Shown: in pieces, positions 1 to 11,298 of the stretch
How the letters are laid out: the number at the start of each line of letters is the position of its first letter
Position numbering within the stretch: position 1 is the first letter of the stretch
NCBI GenBank assembly: GCA_964030475.1
Contig: CAXIPT010000005.1
Span: 3,190,097 to 3,254,096 of the forward strand
Length of the DNA stretch: 64,000 nt
Direction of reading: 5' to 3'
Source of the DNA: Tethya wilhelma
Lineage: Eukaryota > Porifera > Demospongiae > Tethyida > Tethyidae
Made by a program: the position numbers and the translations under genes
The notes under the pieces: generated by a model
What the model saw: the letters and a program-made list of their open reading frames with translations, nothing else
Told to the model about the DNA's origin: nothing
Databases searched by the model: none

Positions 1-375
1 CCCCAAATTCCTCAAGAAGGACAGTGCCCACTGTTAGCCCCCTAACCTAAAATATGTTCTTCCGCCTTTGTTCAATACATCAATTTGAATTCATGTATAC
101 TAGCTAATACTTATGGTACTTCTTACAGCTTTGCAAAGTCTCATACGACACACTCCACAACTCTAGGTGGTGTTCTCACTTCTATCCTGCTGACATTGGC
201 GGCATCTACCCCTCTTCAGTCCTGGAATCTCCTTCACCTTCTCCACGTAGTAAACCCTGGCCGTATCCACCCTCTCAGTATTAGCAACTCTAATACCTCT
301 ACCTAATAATCCTACTTCATCTAGTAAGCAATGTACTAACTCAAGACGAAAAGCTAGGTTATCTTATGGTTTAAC
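1..375. other. No recognised feature
   Basis: An ORF of 73 codons at 85-306 has no recognisable domain and no splice or family support. No repeat shared with the rest of the window was seen here. Confidence 0.4.
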
Positions 376-645
376 AAGTAAAAAAAACATTGGAAATGTA
401 ATGGGACACAGGAATGGCTAAATCGTAAAAAGAACGCAAACAAGATGGAATGGCTGTTAGAGTGTGCGCAGAATTCTTCCTGTACGGGCTGCATTTAACA
501 TTCTCCTTATTGAGTCTCTCATTTTGCCCACAGGAAGAATTCCTTACACACTCTAACAGCCATTCCATCTTGTTTGCGTTCTTTTTACGATTTAGCCATT
601 CCTGTGTCTCATTACATTTCCAATGTTTTTTTTACTTGTTTGTTC
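376..645. repeat. Foldback (MITE-like) element, copy 1
   Basis: Two arms of about 110 bp are near-perfect reverse complements around a 50 bp loop. The left arm carries ATGGAATGGCTGTTAGAGTG and the right arm CACTCTAACAGCCATTCCAT. Ends lie near the A/T-rich 'aaaaaaacattgg' and 'ccaatgttttttt'. Diverged or half copies occur at 16905-17045, 27405-27480, 35125-35240, 40610-40720, 57955-58500 and 61150-61620. There is no coding capacity; the short ORFs inside are mirror images of each other. Confidence 0.85.
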
Positions 646-1320
646 TCATTTTTCCATAATTCTACAAAATACATTTGAGTTGGTGTGTGTAGCTAGCTAC
701 TGAGCTAATAGTCTGGCAAGCCAGACTCACTGAGCCAGCAGAGCTGGGAAGTTGTGTAGCCTGCTTGATACTGAAGTGAAACATGTATCTCAGTCATTTG
801 GAGGCAGGAGCTGTATCATAAGATTTACTTGCCTTTCTATATGTTATGATAATCAAAGTCCTGATTCATCTCTTAAGAAGAGCAACGAGGTACCGGTATC
901 ACAAATTAGTTCCAGGCAACTTGAGTGCATTTAATTCCAAATAACGCACACTTTTGTGTGTGGAAAGGGTCGTCAATTCGAATTTTCTAGAAGCTAATGA
1001 ATTATGCATGAGTGTAGAAATTAATGGCGGCCATATGGAGGAGGTGCTTTTCGCCTTGTATCCAGCTACTCAATGAGAGGCGCTAAAAACCGATGGCAAA
1101 AGCGACTGTACTGGAAGAAACCAAGTTCGTTCGTTTAAGAATCAGCTTCTAAAAGTCAATAGTCTCTGAGAAAAGTTGAGCCAAGATAGAAAAAGAAGAA
1201 GAAGAAGAAGATGGAGAAAATTGGAGGTTTTGCATATTTGTGTTTGTTACTTTAGCAATGGTCATAGGCCATATTTTTGGACTCATTAGAAAGAGAAAGA
1301 GCTAAATAGTAGCTTAAGAA
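640..1320 (+). repeat. Dispersed repeat family A, plus orientation
   Basis: About 680 bp, immediately right of the foldback element, recurs in inverted orientation at 16265-16900. Partial copies are at 22450-22620, 36590-37080, 40275-40395 (inverted), 42070-42560 and 60960-61150 (inverted). Landmarks are the GAGCTAAATAGTAGC motif near its right end and a (GAA)n stretch at 1190-1210. The foldback element sits beside several copies, so the two may form one composite element. No protein is encoded. Confidence 0.8.
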
Positions 1321-1852
1321 CCCTCATATATACAATCGAAAATGACACAAATAACCACAACATGAACACGAGCAACACCAGATCATAAATCCCATTTTGA
1401 TTGGCATAGCTATTTCCCCCCAACACGTACACGTCCTTTGTACTTTACCATGGATTCATCTACTGCTAGCTCTTTTCCTGGATTGTAGGCTTCCAATAAT
1501 GTTCTGTTAAGCACATCAATTACAGGCTTAACTTTATNGAGGTTTTGCATATTTGTGTTTGTTACTTTAGCAATGGTTATAGGCCATATTTTTGGACTCA
1601 TTAGAAAGAGAAAGAGCTAAATAGTAGCTTAAGAACCCTCATATATACAATCGAAAATGACACAAATAACCACAACATGAACACGAGCAACACCAGATCA
1701 TAAATCCCATTTTGATTGGCATAGCTATTTCCCCCCAACACGTACACGTCCTTTGTACTTTACCATGGATTCATCTACTGCTAGCTCTTTTCCTGGATTG
1801 TAGGCTTCCAATAATGTTCTGTTAAGCACATCAATTACAGGCTTAACTTTAT
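1224..1852. repeat. 314 bp direct duplication separated by one N
   Basis: Bases 1224-1537 and 1539-1852 are the same sequence with one visible substitution (tcatagg versus ttatagg), joined by a single N at 1538. This looks like two overlapping contig ends that were not merged, so it is most likely an assembly artefact rather than a biological tandem repeat. It duplicates the right end of repeat family A and a piggyBac fragment. Confidence 0.85.
1410..1538 (-). pseudogene. piggyBac transposase fragment
   Basis: About 40 codons read KVKPVIDVLNRTLLEAYN... followed by PGKELAVDESMVKYKGR. This is the signature around the second catalytic aspartate of DDE_Tnp_1_7 (piggyBac) transposases, 'PgkelsiDEsmvpfKGR'. 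The frame stops right after RVRVGGK. A second copy at 1725-1852 is part of the N-flanked duplication. It is an isolated relic on the minus strand, unrelated in orientation to the longer piggyBac remnant at 12.1-13.0 kb. Confidence 0.75.
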
Positions 1853-2348
1853 GAGCAATCCCCCTTAGCTGGTATGCTAATTAAACCACAAAGCCCAGAA
1901 TCTAGTAGAAGACCCCGGGATATCCTGTGTCCCTACTCCAGTAGTTATTAATTCTAGGCAACTTGTGGATCCCCATCAATAGTATAATGCCCAAGAATGT
2001 CCAGATTTCAGCAGTCATTGTGTTCAACCAATTTGACACTCACTTTTGAAATGCATACCTATTAGTTTCAGTGGCCAGCAAACTGCACAAGCTGCTTGGC
2101 CATGTAAATAGTCAAAAGCATTAATTTTGGTAGGATCTAGATCATTCGTAGGATGGTGGATAACGGCCAGGGTTCCGCAATGCATTAGTCCTTCCTTTGG
2201 TGTCTGCTTCCTCCTCTTAGGGGTTGGCATCTCACCTTCCAAATGAATAGCACCTACGGTGCACAAGCCTTGGCGCACTTTTATAGTATGCAAAACTAAA
2301 CATGCATAACATTGTGTACAAAAGAAGACTATGAGTACTGAGACCTAA

Positions 2349-5300
2349 GGCCACTCCAAATTGATTAGTTGTTTATCGGGCTACTTAATCAAAATGAATG
2401 GGTCGGTAGGTAGGCTCAAAAAAGAAAATACATGCATGAATATCATTATACCCGGAAACTAATTATTAATAATTAACCAAAATTCACTTATAAATCCACA
2501 TAAAATAATAAGCAAAAAAGTTACATATTCCACAAAAAAAAACCCACATTAAATACACAAATACACTTCATTCTAGTCTTCTCTTCTTAGAAACATTATT
2601 TGGATGACTTACTTTGTGTGTTTTTCCTTCTGAGCTACATAAAAAACAGAGAGGACGGACAACTGAGAACTGCCGTTTAAGTTCAGCCATTCCATCTGAT
2701 ACAAGGCACTCTTCTCCTGCACCGCAGTAGTAGCAAACAGGAGGAAATTTCTTAAGTGTTGAACTGTAGTAAGCTGCTTCAATTGGCTCAGTGCAGTTAT
2801 TATTCTGACGCACAATAATGGAGTCGTATAGTGGTGAACTCTCTGGAAATAATGATGAGCCACAAGTGTAGAGATCAGAGTCTTGTAGACGCCGAACAGC
2901 AATATCTTCTTCGATTGTGAACCTACTGATAGCATAAATGCACCTGGGTTTGAAACACTCTCCGCAGAATATCACCTGTCTTACTTTAGTGTTCTTCAAA
3001 AAGGACTTGTGCCTGTTATCGATTCTGAATCAAACGTAGGTTTGGATGATGGCCGGTCAGTGTCCATCGGTTCCTTTCCATAAAGACATTCAAAAGGCTG
3101 GTAACTCGATTTGGAATCATCCAAGAGTGGTAATGAATTGAGGTAAACTCTTTCAGTGGGAGCTGCGGTGGATGCACACTGCAATAACTACATTGAGCAT
3201 CCAAGCACTTTTTAACTTGAAACACATATGGACTTAGACGACAGTGGCTCTTCATAAAGGCATGTAGATCTCCATTGTTCTTCAAGTCTTCTTTTCTCAG
3301 CTTCTCTGGAGAAATGCCGCTGTCAATTAGATGGATGTTCTGAAACGTAGAGGAAATTTTGTCGTCTCTTGCAGGGTCATGAATTTCCACCTTTTCCTCT
3401 TTAATCTTCAAAGCTAAAAACCGCCTTGCGAGCATCACTATAGTTTGCGACATCGAGTCTAATAACTCTGACTTCAGATCAGAATTCTTCACAATAACAT
3501 CACGAATCTCTGCTAGAGTCGACTTGTTGTGAATCATCTTTTCAAACTGATCAGGCATTTCCTTCCTACAGAGTGCCACATTCTGAAGGCCAAGGTTTAA
3601 AGTAGACATCACTCTTTCTGCTATGTTCTGCCAGCTTTGATATGGACAAGTACGAACTGCCACCAACATATCAAGATCCAGTTCGATGAATACACACAGT
3701 AGAGCTATCTGAACTGAAAGATATGTAAGTCTATGATCAGGCCCTCCATCACTCACTAGTAGCAGAACGTGGGAGTTAGGAAAGTCAGTGGTGTTAGACA
3801 ATATTTCACATTGCTCAGCAGCATGCCGAAGGGGTGATGAAGGTTGATTGACCTTATCCTTCAGTACAACATGAGGTTTTCCCGAGTAAAAACTGTCTTG
3901 AGCAGACTCTGGAATGTTAACCACAAAGGCAACAGATGGTACAATACCATGGATGTGAAAGTCATGATCCAAGGCTTCAAGGTGTGCATTACTTGGAATC
4001 AATGCACGGTTGTGTCTTCTACTCATAGCAGATATAGGTAAGTTTGGCTCACCAACAGGAACAATTGCTTTGTCATCCACAGACATGTACGTAACAGTAT
4101 TACGATGTTAACAAGCAAACTCCCTTGCATATTTGAGTATGCTGCTACAATACTTAGCATCTGGATGGTCTTTCCTTAGTTGCCGAATCTGAACTGCAAA
4201 CTTGACATTAAAACGGCCTGTATAGCGAAGAGCAGAGTGACTATGGATTTCTTGGCCAAAATTGCCATTCTTCTGACGGAACAGCCATTTCATTACCTGG
4301 AAATTTTTGTGACAGACGTTCAGAGATTGTTTCACGAAGGTGACGGATAGAGATGGCAATAGGCATGTGCAGAGTTTCCCCATGCCTACGATCATCAACA
4401 GCAGGATTCACCTCTTCTAAATAAATCGTGAGTTCTGCCCAGAAGTTATCAAAAAGTGCAGCCTTAGGATTGCCATTCAGTTTCCGCAGATCAATCATTA
4501 TGTTGGGATCTTCAAGGGACATGACAGCTTTAGCAACCCTCTCGTCAACTTCTTTTTGCAAAGCACTTGATGCACTAGATTCGTCACCAGTAAGATCACG
4601 ATATATACACCTAAGCATGCTTTTAGAAATGGAAACAAAACGCTGGTATTTCTGGATGAAATCTCTTCTCATTTCCCTCGTGCTATACATACTAACATCT
4701 TTCGTCACTTGAACCACAACTCTAGCATTCATAGTCTCATCAGGTTCTCCTGGGACTTTCCAAACAAAAGATAAAGTCCCTAATCTGTTTCCATACGGAT
4801 ATTTCAGCATCATCACTTGATACGGGAAACTCATCTTGTCCATCCAATGGCGTCTTGTATAGCGATCACTAGGGGCGAAATCATTCACACACAGAGTGTG
4901 ATAATTTGGTTTCTCAAACAGTGCTTCATCAATCTTGATATATTCACTGGGACATGTAGATGAGATTGGTAGAAGATTCATGGATATATTTTCTTCAATA
5001 TGTCGTTGAGGCTCCCTATTTTGGTGAATTTGTTGCATGGTCGTAGACTGATGGCTTAAGTACTCTTTGTACTTATGAATTGCCTGTAGTAGCTCCTCAG
5101 TATCACTTCGAACTGAATCAAACACGTTTAAACCAAGGCTGACCAAGCAACATTGAAAGCTTTTCCTCATGTTGATGCAATTCTTCATACGACAATCGAG
5201 GCTTCCTCATCTTTTTCTTCTTCCAGTCATTGTAGCCCTGAAGTGTATCAAATGCTGGAGGAAGGTGAATACCCCTATGCAAAAAAAATTGCAAGTCTAA

Positions 5301-5952
5301 GTACCACAATACCATTGTCATTGTCTTCACGAAGTGTTCACCAGCAGTTGAAACGGTACATGGGCTCCATCCCACCTTCCTCTCTCCAAGGTAGTGCAAA
5401 AAGTCATTTCGAAGCCTCTGATCACCTCGTAGTTGCTGGTCAGAGACTGATACTGATGCAGTATGAGGTAGCACCACTCGCCTGGCATTGTCCATCAATA
5501 AAGTCAAGGTGGGTGAAGTTTGCACTGCCACACAGGAGTCTTCCACAAGGTAAAAACCCACGAAATGGCATCTGTAGGTTTCGAGAAGAACCAAAGGAGC
5601 ATCTAAGGGAACAACATGTACCGGCTCCACTAGCCTTTCATTCGTCAAAATGACCACTCTAACGACAGTTTCAAGCACTCCTACTTTCTCCAGTAACTGG
5701 CCGAAATTGTCGCTCCAGCTAGACTTCACAATAGTCCTTGGTTTTACGACCCTACTGCCTCGTAGGACAATTACGCTAGGCCAATGCGAAGCTGCTACTA
5801 GTAGCCATCTTTGAGAAAACTAGCCATGTGCTTCTTGACCGTATTAGTATAATCTAATTGTCAGAAATTTCGAAATTTTTTCATTTGTATTTCAAAAAGG
5901 GAATTTGTGGGTCGGTCGGGCCCGATAAACAACAAATCAATTTGGAGTGGCC
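2349..5952 (-). mobile_element. 3.6 kb TIR DNA transposon with TAA target duplication
   Basis: A 33 bp terminal inverted repeat starts GGCCACTCCAAATTGATT at 2349-2381 and its reverse complement is at 5920-5952, with one mismatch. TAA flanks both sides (2346-2348 and 5953-5955), fitting a 3 bp target duplication. GGC-type ends with TWA duplications are typical of PIF/Harbinger, but the encoded protein does not look like a canonical Harbinger transposase. The interior is almost filled by a minus-strand, frame-broken D-D-E type protein. High TIR identity suggests relatively recent insertion. Confidence 0.85.
2568..5729 (-). pseudogene. Large D-D-E transposase-like protein, frame-broken
   Basis: Six overlapping minus-strand frames read as one protein of roughly 1,000 aa: 5729-5118, 5188-4241, 4398-4108, 4086-3016, 3184-2996 and 2999-2568. 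Junctions near 5120, 4290, 4090, 3165 and 2998 need frameshifts or stop read-through. The 4086-3016 segment holds SVDDKAIVPVGEP (D5), LLLVSDGGPDHR (D113) and NIAERVMS (E157), spaced like a D-D-E catalytic core of RNase H-fold transposases. The C-terminal segment has Cys pairs (FCGEC, CYYC, CFLC) suggesting zinc binding. Similar proteins are, from memory, widespread in sponges and cnidarians but not assigned to a superfamily I can name. It fills the TIR element. Confidence 0.7.
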
Positions 5953-6611
5953 TAAGCAATAAGCAAATCAGGTGTCAGCCTAGTCTATTCCATGCCATCT
6001 TGACTTAACGATTACACTTCACTGATATGATGTGAAATAAGTATCTGCAGTGTAACTGGTTTTGCATGACAGGTCAGTCAGCAACTGCCATTATTACACC
6101 GTGATCATAGCACAATTTGAAGTTAGGCTGATAAAAAACACACATATATCTAAGCTCAGTACTATTATGCATGATAGTTCTACAAAGTGCTATTTCAATT
6201 GAGTTACTAACCTGGACAAGCAACTAAGATTTAGTGAAAACACTGCAAGCTAGCTGTTCTGCTGCCAACCCAATTTCAACTGTATTTCTAGATAACGCAC
6301 ACCACATGGGGCGTGATCGATGGGTGCGGTTTCGAAGCCTGAAAGTGCTCAGAGATGCACAAAAGCCTCAGATCTCAGAAACTACAGCATTTTGCAAGAT
6401 TCTACGCGTCAAATTTCAAGATAATTTCGATTCATGAACATAAGTACCTTCCATTTTGACTCTAGAGCTGCCGTTCTTCAGATAATTTAGTAACAGACAC
6501 ACACACACAAAACGACTACTGTAATCCTCTGCACGTGCTACGCATGCGCCGAGGCTTAATCACTGTTGTCCGAGCTATCACCACCATCATCACTTGAAAG
6601 AACTGTGTGTG

Positions 6612-6835
6612 ATAATGATATTCATGATGCAAAAAACCCTAGGGATTTGGACCATGACGAGAATTTATAATGATATTAATGACCCCAAATTCAGGGGGGG
6701 GCAGAGCACAAATTATAACGATATACCAAAAAAGTAGAGGATCTGGACCAATTGTTAGAAGTTATAACGATATTCATGATACAAAACCTAGGGGATCTGG
6801 ACCAAAATGAGAAGTTATTAATGATATTCTTGACC
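6612..6835. repeat. Degenerate tandem repeat, period about 50 bp
   Basis: About four units each carry a 'ataatgatattcatgat' or 'aacgatat' start, then 'ggatctggacca' and 'gagaagttat'. Units differ by substitutions and short indels. No coding potential. Confidence 0.55.
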
Positions 6836-7164
6836 CAACAACGGCAGCAGGGTAATGTACAATATTTACAACCAAAAATGTCGGTAAACAGAGTAAACTT
6901 CACGTCCCCATCAGTCTACAATCAGGTGCGAGGAGTAGTCTTGTAAAAACACTATCACGCTCAACACACACTATAGCATCCATTCATTCAGAAACTATAG
7001 TGAATAGCTTCCCAAATGCTTGCCATGCACATTTCATACTCATTTCTTCCAAATCGCTGTCGCAGATACTGCTTTCGTATTCTAGAGTCTCTTCTTCTAA
7101 GAGGCATCCGTTACTACAGGCTAGCCAATGATGATAAAAATTCCTGAGAATCCATGGCTTAATC

Positions 7165-7620
7165 AAATCGGCAAATCGGCGTTTCTGGTTATGATCGTTC
7201 TCGAAATTTAAACTCCTAATGTGACATTTTCAATCACTGGTTTACGTCATAACTCAACCACACCCCTTCAATGGATGCCAGCAGGTACCTCTCGAGTCAG
7301 AAATGCAAGCGCTAGTGTTGCATGCACATAGGAGTCTTTGTTTATCAACCCACAATCACACACACTACTATAGAGCTCATTTTTTTGAAAAATAAAAATA
7401 AAATTAAAAAAGTCGATGAAAGCAAACTTCAAAGCTTGTTCAAAGGCAAACCACTTAATCCATTATAGATCATGATCTATAATGGATTAAGTGGTTCACC
7501 AGAGTGCTGAATACTTCAAAATCCACTATGGGATATATCCGGTGCCAAAATGCCAACAATGAATAAATTCATGAACCAAAATGATGACGTATTTACATTT
7601 TAGAGTTTGTCCAAGTGGAA
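7165..7620. repeat. Dispersed repeat family B
   Basis: Segments here recur inverted elsewhere. Bases 7165-7295 match 17390-17530 reversed (with CTGCTGGCATCCATTGAAGG in the other copy), 7311-7455 match 21290-21430 reversed, and 7505-7610 match 17300-17370 reversed. The three loci therefore hold different parts of one older element. It contains the 48 bp palindrome described separately. Confidence 0.7.
7449..7496. repeat. 48 bp perfect palindrome
   Basis: The arm AACCACTTAATCCATTATAG plus ATCA (7449-7472) is followed with no spacer by its exact reverse complement (7473-7496). It lies inside repeat family B and could extrude as a cruciform. Confidence 0.9.
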
Positions 7621-7733
7621 GGGATAAACTATGTAACCGGGATTGGAAACTACACGCAAATTCAAGAAATTTACGGGCAGGCNTGTGTGTATGCGTGTGA
7701 TATTTTTTATGATTATAATGCCAATGCATGCAG

Positions 7734-8481
7734 GTACTGAGTGACACAGTTTCAAAGGCTCTCTATTTGACTGGAGGTGAAGAGGCAAAGGAGACTGCAA
7801 AATGTGTCGAAATGTTTGACAAATTTTTCGACTGTTTAAACGTAAACAGTTTTACGAAGGGAAAGCACAGTAGAAAAGCCTTTCAGAGTCCCTACAGAAG
7901 TGCAAGTGATTTCAGATTGAAGGTATATACAATTATTCAAATGAGTACTCCCACATTACCCAACATGTTTATGCAGTGGTTGGAAGAGAAATTCATACCA
8001 TACTTGGATGACTGGAAGGATAGTGTTGAAAAGCGTGAAGGATTTTCCAAAGTGCAGAAGAAGCTCATGCAAATAAGTCCAGAGACACTCCTTGGTATCA
8101 GAATGACAGGTATTTATATACACGTACAACAATATTAATTGTATGATGGTACATTATTGTGTGTGTATAATTACAGTGAAGTCCTTTGTGGAGCTCGTCA
8201 AATATCTCTTCACAATTCCCGGTGTCAAAGCATTTCTGAGTGAAAAGCTATGTCAGGATCCACTTGAAAAATTTTTTGGATGTCAGCGTCAACGCGGAGC
8301 TGCCAATGATAATCCAAATGCCTCCCAATTCTACTCCAACACCCAAGCTTTAAGAACCATCAATGGTATTTGCCACAATGTACGAGGAAACTGCCGTGCC
8401 CATGCCAAACAGACACAGCCAATTGATTGGGAGAAGGAGAGCACCCCCCTTCCGAAACGTCGCAGAACCACAAGTATCTAA
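7734..8481 (+). pseudogene. P-element-type transposase, 3' part in three exons
   Basis: Three exons splice in frame: 7734-7922, 7977-8109 and 8177-8481, with GT-AG introns of 54 and 67 bp. The protein reads VLSDTVSKALYLTGG... to SFVELVKYLFTIPGVKAF and LCQDPLEKFFGCQRQRG...NDNPNASQF, ending PLPKRRRTTSI. The 'QDPLE.FFG..R...G.NDNPT..QF' block is diagnostic of the C-terminal region of P-element/THAP9-like transposases. An acceptor (tgcatgcag) precedes 7734, but no upstream catalytic or THAP exon was recognised, so this copy is 5'-truncated. The intact introns and lack of stops suggest recent activity. It converges on the next gene with 109 bp between stops. Confidence 0.8.
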
Positions 8482-8590
8482 CATTTTAGCTTACAGTAGT
8501 TCAGTCTGTTCATGCAACACTGAGACATTTACTTCGATAACTATATTGTAATAATGATTATTGTGTACATGTATGTTATTGACAACATTA

Positions 8591-9895
8591 TTAATCTGCT
8601 TTTGATGTGTACAGTTCTTTCCGTAATCCTTTCGACCTTCCAGTTGTCTTCTTTTGACGTTGTTTGTACATTTCTACGTATGACTTAGCAAATGAGAACC
8701 CACGTACGGTTATCCATATATCTGTAAGTCTTCTCAGTAGTTCACATGCCTCTTCTGTTGACATGTCGACCGATATGAGACTCCAATGAAATTGAACGTC
8801 TTCATCAGCAACTACTTTCTCCAAAATTTCGTGCCTCTTTCCATCAGCAATCTCTTGAATGCGATCGACCCGTAGATGTGCTACTTCAATAGAAGCAAAC
8901 ACAGAGTATGCTTCGTCAGTAACATGCAAAAGACCACCTCTGTCAACCCTCCTAACCCAATCTGTAGATGATGATGGTTGATCTTCATCGTCTGATTCTG
9001 ACTCGGAACTATCAAGCACTTCATCTTCCAATAGTTCCCAAACTGAAAGCAAAAGTTCCTGTTTGAGTGAAGTACGGGATTTCTTGATCTTGTTTCGAAC
9101 AGCTCGACACGCATAGCCAGCAACATACCTTATTGCATTGGCTTCTTCATAGCTGAAGGCATCTTTTGTCTTGGTGGTGGTAGATTGAACGGCTGTTATA
9201 GGGAAGTGAACTGTTATCAATTCTTTGAACATTAAGTACGTCAAGTGTTGGTAGAGAGTAGGTAAAACCTGTGCTCCAGCAGCATTGCATACCACCACCC
9301 ATTTACGTATGAAATTCTCCAATGTTCTTATTGTGTGAAAGTGTCCCCACATTTTCTCTCTACTTGTTTTAAAGGTCTTTCCAGAAAAGCTGAATGGTTT
9401 GCACAAGTCTTGAACAATCGGTTGAATTTGCAACTCCTTTTCAGTTTGATTTTCCTGGCTTTCCAGCCATGTCAACAAAACCTTAGCTGCTTGTAGTGAA
9501 GCTTCTGCTGCTCGCGATTCAATCTTGAAGCCGTCATCCTCCATAGTAGAGCACAAAGCTCTTTTCAACATCTCAATAGGAGCTATAAAACAGATGAGAA
9601 TAAAATGTGACACAATAAAATCATACATAACAATACTAGCTATAACAGGGTTAATGCTATGATCATTGTACCATAGACAATATAACAGGGTAGCCCTGTT
9701 ACATTATCTATATAACAGGGTAGCCCTGTTACATTATCTATGATTTTACTGAGACTTCTACTTACGGTATTTGTGACTCATTAGCTTCAGCTCAGGCTTA
9801 CTACCTGAGGCTAGTGCCAGGCTAATTTTTCATTAAAAATACTACCCTACAAGCAACTTACATTGTTGGGGAGTATTCGGTTGAGAAGCAGACAT
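8591..9895 (-). CDS. Unknown transposon-associated protein, 341 aa, one intron
   Basis: Exon 1 runs 9895-9862 (MSASQPNTPQQ) and exon 2 runs 9582-8591. The donor is at 9861 (GTAAGT), the acceptor at 9583 (TTTTATAG), and the phase restores TCT (Ser) and then PIEMLKRAL. The product is continuous to SKAD-stop with no break. Visible features are FSYEEANAIRYVAGYACRAV at about residue 175, an acidic SSESESDDEDQ linker, then DWVRRVDRGGL and ITVRGFSFAKSYVEMYKQ near the C-terminus. I recall this 'AIRYVAGY ... TVRGFSF' family as common in sponge and Hydra repeat-derived proteins, with no known activity. It converges with the P-element-like transposase and may belong to the same element. Confidence 0.6.
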
Positions 9896-10095
9896 GATAT
9901 TCACTTTCCCAGTGACTGGTAAAATCAGCAGATTTATGGTGTGCAGTAAATAGAAACTCACGCAGAGGGCGTGTGCAGTAAATACGCGGAAGGCGTGGCT
10001 AAAATCCATGATTTCCGTTACAACATGGAGTGTCTGTGTTAGAAGTGTGACAAACACTCCGTTTCCAATCCCGTAGCCCTGTTATATTATCTATG
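9670..10095. repeat. ATAACAGGGTAG repeats and possible TIR element
   Basis: A 30 bp unit TATAACAGGGTAGCCCTGTT(ACATTATCTA) is perfectly tandem at 9681-9710 and 9711-9740. CATAGACAATATAACAGGG at about 9672 is inverted relative to CCCTGTTATATTATCTATG at 10076-10094, so the span may be an element of about 420 bp with doubled left end. It lies partly in the intron of the preceding gene and covers its first exon and start region. Confidence 0.55.
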
Positions 10096-10382
10096 ATTAG
10101 ACCCCCTGGTCACTTATTTACCTCCAAAATGGCCTGTACTACCCATTCTCCATGTTGAGTAGGTTGGATCACGTGATCGTGCCATCCCTGTGTCTCTAAT
10201 TTAATGAAAATCGTGGAGAAAAAAAGTTTGAATCCTGAATGCAAACAAATTTTTTATGCAGGTCAGGTAACTTCAAAAGTGGACATATTATATATTATTC
10301 TCTTCAGAAAAGATTGAAGATTATTGTGAGAGTGTTATTTTCTTGCTTTAAATAAAAAAAGTTATCTCCTGGAATCGCTATT

Positions 10383-11295
10383 ATATGTGACCTGTCAAGC
10401 GAAAACCTGACGTTTGGGAATTTCCGCGAATTTTGAGTTAGCTATTCCACGTATATCTAGGCCTTCTCAGGAAGCGCATATCAAAATTTGATGCGCATAG
10501 CTATAGTAGTTTCCAGATACAGCTCTTGCAAGCAGCCCTGCCTCCACTCGTGGCTTCCTAAAAAAACGGTTGTAAAGTTGTTGCTAGGTAAACTATGGGC
10601 GGTCCGTATACTCTCCGTATCTTAATTAGAGCATGTACAGTACATGCTGAATATTACCACAAACAGCCACGTGGCCAGTTAAATTATTTAGTGAGAAGCG
10701 AGTAGCTAGGAAAGAAGACCCAGGAGAAGGCTACTGGATTCGTGGAGGTAAGCGCTTGCTAGTAAAGTGGTAGATTCTAGGTAGAGTAAGTTCTAGGAAC
10801 TAAGATAAGCCTCAGAATAACCTGTATGCGATTTCGTACAGGGTGAGGCAACACCCACGAGCAGAAAGCTGCTCTATGTGGGCGCTTGAATTAGGCAAGC
10901 ATATCAGAAGCTTTAGCTGATCTCTCTGTGCATATGCTATACCAAAATTCTGTAAACAAAAGCCTATAAAGCAGAAATTACACTGAACAATAATTCATTT
11001 TTAACAGCAGCTGCCTAGCTCATTAATATTCGCTACAGTCTGTTGCACAGCATAGCAACTGTTCTCCGTGTTAGCAACTAAATAGAAAAGAACTAGGCTG
11101 GTATTACTGTCTATATCTCTGCAACTGAAGCAGCTCCACCCCTCAAATTTTGCGTGGAGCATGCTGAAATGTAACGCAACCCATCCGTGCAGTAAAAAAA
11201 ATTTCGCGCAAAAACGCGAATTAAACTAAAACCGCATTTTACTCGAAAAACAATAATTTCCCAAACGTCAGGTTTTCGCTTGACAGGTCACATAT
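10383..11295. mobile_element. GTGACCTGTC non-autonomous element, copy 1
   Basis: Ends are inverted: ATATGTGACCTGTCAAGCGA at the left, and its reverse complement around 11262-11295, extending about 35 bp (CGAAAACCTGACGTTTGGGA). A second full-length copy is at 58749-59560 and a truncated one at 11712-11880. The interior includes tagctctagtagttt- and CAGCCCTGCCTCCACTCGTG-type blocks shared among copies. No intact coding region. Confidence 0.8.
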
Positions 11296-11298
11296 TCC

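Larger units (their letters stand above)
2265..6557. mobile_element. AAGCCTYGGC element split by a nested transposon
   Basis: The left end AAGCCTTGGCGC (2265-2276) and right end GCGCCGAGGCTT (6546-6557) are inverted. The 5956-6557 part matches the right part of a similar element at 54039-54673, for example around 'ctcagaaactacag' and the final 'gccgaggcttaat'. Removing the 3.6 kb transposon at 2349-5952 plus one TAA leaves about 690 bp, close to the 635 bp of the 54 kb copy. The pairing of the two ends is therefore inference from size and similarity. Confidence 0.55.
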
